A model generated the notes under the pieces. The model was not told the origin of the DNA. It saw only the letters and a program-made list of their open reading frames with translations, and ran no database searches. Shown here piece after piece: positions 58,902 through 64,000 of a stretch of DNA of 64,000 bases. Origin of the DNA: Chloroflexota bacterium (lineage in GTDB: Bacteria > Chloroflexota > Anaerolineae > J102); the NCBI GenBank assembly GCA_029782215.1, contig JAKOVD010000119.1, positions 32,473 to 96,472 of the forward strand, given 5' to 3'. Made by a program: the position numbers and the translations under genes. Within the stretch, counting starts at the first letter, position 1. The number at the start of each line of letters is the position of its first letter.

Positions 58902-61240
58902 ATGGCAGCGTCGTGATGCCATCTCGACGCCTGCGCCTGGAGATCCATGGCGCCGTCCAGGGCGTCGGCTTCCGGCCTTTCGTCTACCGCCTGGCCACGG
59001 AGCTGGCCCTGAACGGGTGGGTGATCAACGACACCCAGGGGGTGTTCATCGAGGTGGAGGGGCCCGAATCCCTCCTGACCGAGTTCCAGGCGCGCCTGGC
59101 CGCCGAGAAGCCGCCGCTGGCGCAGATCCATGACCTGGAAGCTGCCTGGCTCGACCCGGTGGGCTATACCCGCTTTGAGATTCGCCACTCCGAAGGCACT
59201 GGCGCCCGGACCGCCGTGGTCCTGCCCGACATCGCCACCTGCGCCGAGTGCCTGGCCGAAGTGTTGGACGCCGGCGACCGCCGCCATCGCTATCCCTTCA
59301 CCAACTGCACCAACTGCGGTCCCCGCTTCAGCATCATCCAGGCTCTGCCCTACGACCGGCCCAACACGACCATGCGCCGCTTCGTCCAATGCCCCCAGTG
59401 CCAGGCCGAATACGAGGACCCTGGTCACCGCCGCTTCCATGCCCAGCCCAACGCCTGCCCCATCTGCGGCCCCTCCCTCACCTTCGTCGACAGCCCGCCG
59501 CCCGACACGCATCTCCCTACGCCCTACGCATCACGTATTACGTCCGATCCCCTGCAAGCCGCCGCCGCCACCCTGGCGGCCGGCGGCATCCTGGCCCTCA
59601 AAGGTCTCGGCGGCTTCCATCTCATGGTGGATGCTCGCAGCGAGGCCGCCGTCGCCCGGCTGCGCGAGCGCAAGCCTCGCCGAGACAAGCCCTTTGCCCT
59701 CATGGCCCGTGACCTGGAGCAGGCCCGCACGCTGGTCGACCTGACGCCGGAGGCTGAGGCCCTCCTGCAGGCGCCGGAGGCCCCCATTGTGCTCCTTTCC
59801 AAATGGCACGACGCCCCCCTGGCCGCAGGGGTGGCGCCCGGCAACCCCAACCTGGGCGTGATGCTGCCCTACACGCCCCTCCATCACCTGCTGCTGCGCG
59901 AGATCAACTTCCCTGTCGTGGCCACCAGCGGCAATCTCAGCGATGAACCCATCTGCACCGACGAGACCGAGGCGTTCGCGCGCCTCGGCCACATCGCCGA
60001 TGCCTTCCTCATCCATGACCGCCCCATCGAGCGGCATGTAGATGACAGCATCGCCTGGTTCATGGAGGGCGAGCCCCGCCTCCTGCGCCGCGCCCGCGGC
60101 TACGCGCCCCTGCCCGTGCTGTTGGCCGAACCGGCGCCGGCCATCCTTGCCGTGGGCGCCCATCTTAAGAACACCGTCGCCCTCAGCGTGGGCAAACGGG
60201 TCTTCATCAGCCAGCACATCGGCGACCTCGAAACCGCCGAAGCGATGGCGGCGTTTGAGCGCGTCATCGCCGACTTCCTGCGCCTCTACGAGGCCGTCCC
60301 CGTCGCCATCGCCCATGACCTGCACCCCGATTACCTGTCGACACAGTGGGCAGTGTTGAATGTTGAACGTTCAACGTTCAACATTCAACCGGCTGCTGTT
60401 GCCGTTCAGCATCATCACGCCCACCTGGCCTCGTGCCTGGCGGAAAATGGCGTCAAGGGGCAGGCCTTGGGCGTGATTTGGGACGGAACGGGCTACGGCA
60501 CGGACGGGACCATCTGGGGCGGTGAATTCCTGCTCGGCGACGCCTCCGTCTTCAGGCGTGTGGCCCACCTGCGTCCTTTCCGGCTGCCTGGCGGCGACGC
60601 GGCTGTGCACGAGCCTCGGCGCGTGGCCCTGGGACTGCTGTGGGAGATGATGGGCGCGGAAGCGCTTGAACGCACCGATCTCGCCCCCATCCGGGCCCTG
60701 ACCGCGGCCGAGCGCCGCCTGCTCGGACAGATGCTGGCAAAGGGGGTCAATGCCCCACTGACCACCAGCGCCGGACGGCTGTTCGACGGCCTGGCGGCCC
60801 TCCTCGACTTGCACCAGATTGCAGGCTACGAGGGCCAGGCGGCGATGGCCCTCGAATTTGCCGCCGCCGGACAGGCCGCTGAAGGTTACACGTTGAACGT
60901 TGAACGTTCAACGTTCAACCTCGACTGGAGCCCCCTCGTCGCGGCCGTCCTGGCCGACATTGGCCGCGGCGTGCCTGTGGCCACCATCGCCGCCCGCTGT
61001 CACTTCGCCCTGGTCGAGGCCATCGTCGCCGTGGCCCAGGCGGTGGGCGAACCTCGCGTCGCCCTTTCCGGCGGCTGCTTCCAGAACCGCCTGCTGACAG
61101 AGCGCACGGCGCAGCGCTTGCGCCAGGCGGGATTCGAGGTGATACTACATCGCCTGGTGCCGCCGAACGACGGCGGCATCAGCCTCGGCCAGATTGCGGT
61201 CGCCGCAGCAAAAACAACGTTTGAACGTTCGCACGTTTGA
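58898..61240 (+). CDS. hypF: carbamoyltransferase HypF
   Basis: Acylphosphatase domain GAVQGVGFRPFVYRLA, zinc fingers CAECLAEV...CTNCGPRFSI and CPQCQAEY...CPICGPSL, YrdC-like domain, VQHHHAHLASCLAEN; alternative start at 58916. Confidence 0.95.
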   Translation: MNGSVVMPSRRLRLEIHGAVQGVGFRPFVYRLATELALNGWVINDTQGVFIEVEGPESLLTEFQARLAAEKPPLAQIHDLEAAWLDPVGYTRFEIRHSEGTGARTAVVLPDIATCAECLAEVLDAGDRRHRYPFTNCTNCGPRFSIIQALPYDRPNTTMRRFVQCPQCQAEYEDPGHRRFHAQPNACPICGPSLTFVDSPPPDTHLPTPYASRITSDPLQAAAATLAAGGILALKGLGGFHLMVDARSEAAVARLRERKPRRDKPFALMARDLEQARTLVDLTPEAEALLQAPEAPIVLLSKWHDAPLAAGVAPGNPNLGVMLPYTPLHHLLLREINFPVVATSGNLSDEPICTDETEAFARLGHIADAFLIHDRPIERHVDDSIAWFMEGEPRLLRRARGYAPLPVLLAEPAPAILAVGAHLKNTVALSVGKRVFISQHIGDLETAEAMAAFERVIADFLRLYEAVPVAIAHDLHPDYLSTQWAVLNVERSTFNIQPAAVAVQHHHAHLASCLAENGVKGQALGVIWDGTGYGTDGTIWGGEFLLGDASVFRRVAHLRPFRLPGGDAAVHEPRRVALGLLWEMMGAEALERTDLAPIRALTAAERRLLGQMLAKGVNAPLTTSAGRLFDGLAALLDLHQIAGYEGQAAMALEFAAAGQAAEGYTLNVERSTFNLDWSPLVAAVLADIGRGVPVATIAARCHFALVEAIVAVAQAVGEPRVALSGGCFQNRLLTERTAQRLRQAGFEVILHRLVPPNDGGISLGQIAVAAAKTTFERSHV
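59507..59546 (+). repeat. 7-bp-period array inside hypF
   Basis: acgcatc tccct acgccct|acgcatc|acgtatt|acgtccg; encodes THLPTPYASRITS between the zinc-finger and YrdC-like domains. Confidence 0.7.
60355..60389. repeat. 35-bp heptad palindrome inside hypF
   Basis: gttgaat|gttgaac|gttcaac|gttcaac|attcaac: self-complementary except the single central base; encodes LNVERSTFNIQ in frame. Confidence 0.95.
60892..60919. repeat. 28-bp perfect heptad palindrome inside hypF
   Basis: gttgaac|gttgaac|gttcaac|gttcaac equals its own reverse complement; encodes LNVERSTFN in frame. Confidence 0.97.
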
Positions 61241-61257
61241 ACGTTTTCACGTTTGGA
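61218..61257 (+). repeat. 8-bp-period array across the hypF stop and hypC leader
   Basis: cgtttgaa|cgttcgca|cgtttgaa|cgttttca|cgtttgga; hypF stop TGA at 61238-61240 lies inside. Confidence 0.9.
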
Positions 61258-61265
61258 GTCTTCCC

Positions 61266-61523
61266 ATGTGTCTTGGCGTTCCCGGCAAAGTGATCAGTAT
61301 CGAGCCCAACCCGATGGGCATGACCATGGGCCGCGTCAACTTTTCGGGCATCACCAAAGAGGTGTGCCTGGCCTACGTCCCCGAAGTGCAGGTGGGCGAT
61401 TACGTGGTCGTCCACGTCGGCTTCGCCATCAGCAAGGTGGATGAAGCCGAGGCCCAGGAGGTCTTCGCGTTCCTGGAGCAGATGGATGAATTGGGTGAGC
61501 TGGAGATTGCCCAGCCCGAGTAG
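61266..61523 (+). CDS. hypC: HypC/HybG/HupF chaperone
   Basis: N-terminal MCLGVPGKVISIEPN; start chosen at 61266, not 61194. Confidence 0.95.
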   Translation: MCLGVPGKVISIEPNPMGMTMGRVNFSGITKEVCLAYVPEVQVGDYVVVHVGFAISKVDEAEAQEVFAFLEQMDELGELEIAQPE

Positions 61524-61526
61524 GCG

Positions 61527-62618
61527 ATGAAGTACATTGACGAATACCGCAGCGAGGCCAGCGCCCAGAAGCTGGCCCAGGCGATCCGCCAGACCACCAC
61601 CAGGCCTTGGACCTTGATGGAGATCTGCGGCGGCCAGACACACACCGTGGTCAAGTTCGGCATCGACCACATGCTGCCGCCCGAGATCACGTTGGTGCAC
61701 GGTCCGGGCTGCCCGGTCTGTGTAACGCCGCTGGAGCTGATCGACAGGGCGATTGCCATCGCCCGCCGGCCGGAGGTCATCTTCACCTCTTTTGGTGACA
61801 TGCTGCGCGTGCCCGGCAGCCACGATGACCTGCTCAGCGTCAAAGCGCAGGGCGGGGATGTGCGCATGGTCTACTCGCCGCTGGATGCGGTCAAGCTGGC
61901 CCAGGCGAACCCCGACCGGCAGGTGGTGTTCTTTGCCGTTGGCTTCGAGACGACGGCCCCCGCCAACGCCATGTCGGTCTACCAGGCCCGGCAGCTAGGG
62001 CTGGCCAACTACTCCATTCTCAGCTCGCACGTGCTCGTGCCCCCCGCCATGGAGGCCATTCTCGGGTCGCCATCCAGCCTGGTGCAGGGGTTCCTGGCCG
62101 CCGGCCACGTATGCGCCATTATGGGTTACTGGGAATACGAGCCGATTGCCGAGCGCTACCGCACGCCCATTGTCGTCACCGGCTTCGAGCCGCTGGACCT
62201 GCTCCAGGGCATCTACCTGACGATTAAGGCCCTGGAGGAGGGGCGCTGGGGGGTGGAGAACCAGTACAGCCGCGCCGTCACGCGCCAGGGCAACGTGCCT
62301 GCCCAAACCCTGATGGGCCAGGTCTTCCAGGTCATCGACCGCTCCTGGCGCGGCATCGGTCTCATCCCGCAGAGCGGGTTGGGGCTGCGGCCGGAGTACG
62401 CCGCCTATGACGCCGAGCAGCGCTTTGACGTGGGCGGGATCACGGCCGAGGAATCCCCCATCTGCATTGCCGGCGAGATCATGCAGGGTTTGAAGAAGCC
62501 GCACCAGTGTGCGGCGTTCGGCACGCTGTGTAAGCCCGAGCATCCCCTGGGTGCGCCGATGGTCTCGTCCGAAGGCGCCTGCGCCGCCTATTACCAGTAC
62601 GGAAGGATCGAAGCGTGA
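61527..62618 (+). CDS. hypD: hydrogenase Fe(CN)2CO assembly protein HypD
   Basis: [52 protein letters not shown]. Confidence 0.96.
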   Translation: MKYIDEYRSEASAQKLAQAIRQTTTRPWTLMEICGGQTHTVVKFGIDHMLPPEITLVHGPGCPVCVTPLELIDRAIAIARRPEVIFTSFGDMLRVPGSHDDLLSVKAQGGDVRMVYSPLDAVKLAQANPDRQVVFFAVGFETTAPANAMSVYQARQLGLANYSILSSHVLVPPAMEAILGSPSSLVQGFLAAGHVCAIMGYWEYEPIAERYRTPIVVTGFEPLDLLQGIYLTIKALEEGRWGVENQYSRAVTRQGNVPAQTLMGQVFQVIDRSWRGIGLIPQSGLGLRPEYAAYDAEQRFDVGGITAEESPICIAGEIMQGLKKPHQCAAFGTLCKPEHPLGAPMVSSEGACAAYYQYGRIEA

Positions 62619-62621
62619 GGA

Positions 62622-62656
62622 CGTGATGCGTGTTTCGTGTTGCGTCATGACGCAGT
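62622..62656 (+). repeat. heptad array downstream of hypD
   Basis: cgtgatg|cgtgttt|cgtgttg|cgtcatg|acgcagt. Confidence 0.85.
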
Positions 62657-62662
62657 AGCCGC

Positions 62663-62690
62663 CGCAATTCGCAATCCGCATTTCGCAATT
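62663..62690 (+). repeat. second heptad array downstream of hypD
   Basis: cgcaatt|cgcaatc|cgcattt|cgcaatt. Confidence 0.9.
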
Positions 62691-62755
62691 CTCTTTTCCC
62701 CCAACACCTCCCTGACGGTCGGTGCTCGGAATGGGCGACCATCCGGGAGCCACCC

Positions 62756-62797
62756 CTACCTGCCACCTGCTGCTTGCTACCTGTCCCATGCCACCTG
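62756..62797 (+). repeat. heptad array overlapping the mqnA start codon
   Basis: ctacctg|ccacctg|ctgcttg|ctacctg|tcccatg|ccacctg; ATG at 62788-62790. Confidence 0.9.
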
Positions 62798-63702
62798 ACA
62801 CTCTCACCATCGGCATTATCGACTATCTGAACGTCGAGCCGCAGTATTACCGGCTGCAGGAACGCCTGGGCCCGCGCGGGGTCACCTTCCGTCGCTCCGT
62901 GCCATCAGAGCTCAACCGCGCCCTGGCCGTGGGCGAGATCGACCTGGCGCCCATCAGCAGCGTCGCCGCCGCGGCGATGGCGGATCGGGTCGCCATTCTT
63001 CCCGACCTGTCCATTGCCACCATCGGCGCGGTCAAGACCGTCGTCCTCTTCAGTTGGATGCCAGACCCACGCGAGCTCGACGACTGCCGCATCGCCCTGA
63101 CGGACCAATCTGCTACCTCGGCCGAGCTGGTCAAGCTCCTGGCGCGTCGCTTCTGGTGCATCGAGCCGCGGTATAGCACTGAAGCTCAGGACCTCACGCA
63201 GATGATGCGCCGCGCCTCGGCGGCCCTTCTGATCGGCGACGGCGCCCTCGTGGAGTCCGCCCATCGCCGCGAGATTCCCGGCCGCGGCCAACCCTATGCC
63301 TTCGATTTGGGCGACGAGTGGCTGAAGTGGACCGGTCTGCCCTTCGTCTTCGCCCTGTGGGCCGCCCGCCGCGAAGCCCTGCCCCTGATGCAAGAGCTCG
63401 GCATCGTGCCGGCGCTCTACGAGACCAAGGTGGAAGGCCTGGCTCACATCCCGCAAATCGCCCAGGCATACGCCCCCCGGCTGGGACTGCCTATCGGCGT
63501 GCTCACCAAGTACCTCTACGATCTGCGCTACGACCTGAGCCCTGCCGATCGCAGCGGTCTGCTGACCTACCTGATGCAGGTGCTGCCGGACTTCGACCCC
63601 GACCAGGTACAGAGCTGGCACCCGGATGAAGGGCTGCGCCCCCTGTTTGAGGGCATCGAGCCGGCCGCACTCATGCAGACGCCCGCGCCTGTCTCTTCCT
63701 GA
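62788..63702 (+). CDS. mqnA: chorismate dehydratase, futalosine menaquinone pathway
   Basis: TIGIIDYLNVEPQYYRL, VPSELNRALAVGEIDLAPISSVAAA, LIGDGALV, WLKWTGLPFVFALWAAR. Confidence 0.9.
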   Translation: MPPDTLTIGIIDYLNVEPQYYRLQERLGPRGVTFRRSVPSELNRALAVGEIDLAPISSVAAAAMADRVAILPDLSIATIGAVKTVVLFSWMPDPRELDDCRIALTDQSATSAELVKLLARRFWCIEPRYSTEAQDLTQMMRRASAALLIGDGALVESAHRREIPGRGQPYAFDLGDEWLKWTGLPFVFALWAARREALPLMQELGIVPALYETKVEGLAHIPQIAQAYAPRLGLPIGVLTKYLYDLRYDLSPADRSGLLTYLMQVLPDFDPDQVQSWHPDEGLRPLFEGIEPAALMQTPAPVSS

Positions 63703-63795
63703 CCGCCTGCGGGGTACGCGTCCAAGTCCTGCTGAAGGCTGAAGAGCCACCCATCGCGGTCTTCAGCCCGACAAAAGCGGACAAAAAACGTCCTA

Positions 63796-63835
63796 TTGAC
63801 AGGCTCGGTTCCATCTTGTGTTGGTGACACAAGAT
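63796..63835 (+). promoter_or_regulatory. candidate promoter with operator-like inverted repeat near the window end
   Basis: TTGACA 63796-63801 followed by atcttgtgt-tggtg-acacaagat 63813-63835 (9-bp perfect arms). Confidence 0.3.
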
Positions 63836-64000
63836 CGTGTGTTGGTGGAGCTTGCCGGAATGAAGACAGGCGCAGCTTTGGGCTTCCGTCGCTTGGTGTC
63901 GGGTCCGGACAACAAGCGACGGTACCGTGGGCGCTTCACAATCCCAAAGCATCGAGATAGCTGACTTGTCCTGGAGGAACCCCGGCGACTTGAAGGGCGC

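Noticed and set aside
60892-60919. hypF palindrome as an intrinsic terminator
   Set aside because: Lies within the coding sequence, is AT/GC balanced, has no T tract, and the ORF continues through it.
61194-61523. Long hypC start at 61194 (MRSPQQKQRLNVRTFERFHVWSLP...)
   Set aside because: The leader is repeat-derived; HypC requires N-terminal Met-Cys, which fits the start at 61266.
62622-62690. Possible CRISPR-like array
   Set aside because: Units are 7 bp with no spacers; nothing fits CRISPR repeat/spacer lengths and no cas genes are present.

Overview
This 64 kb, GC-rich window is gene-dense bacterial chromosome. Domain content and gene style suggest a Chloroflexota-like organism; that is inference. 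No rRNA, tRNA, CRISPR array, transposase or phage module was recognised. Main blocks: (1) a zinc-ribbon/membrane protein operon plus an MTA-phosphorylase-like gene; (2) a HlyD/FtsX-type/ATPase ABC export system and mscL; (3) mtnA, hypE and the futalosine menaquinone genes mqnE-mqnP-mqnC; (4) a ~16 kb run of giant GT-C/DUF2079-like polytopic membrane proteins; (5) ubiD and a nucleoside salvage operon (BMP lipoprotein, ABC ATPase, two permeases, ribokinase, RbsD, nucleoside hydrolase); (6) a housekeeping block (ftsK, RNase J, type-4 UDG, rimI, tsaB, tsaE, rseP); (7) a second GT39-like protein, a penicillin-acylase-family protein and a LysM/M23 protein; (8) hypA-hypB-[UPF0175/DUF3368 toxin-antitoxin]-hypF-hypC-hypD-mqnA. 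The most unusual signal is a set of short-period (7 bp, once 8 bp) tandem or palindromic elements. They sit almost only at the hyp and mqn genes. Two near-identical palindromes lie inside hypF, in the only frame that is open through them, and each adds the peptide LNVERSTFN. Other copies overlap the hypF stop, the mqnE stop and the mqnA start codon. Other points of interest are a toxin-antitoxin pair spliced into the hyp operon and a shared C-terminal sandwich-like module on five adjacent GT-C proteins. All family assignments come from motif recognition by eye; no searches were run.
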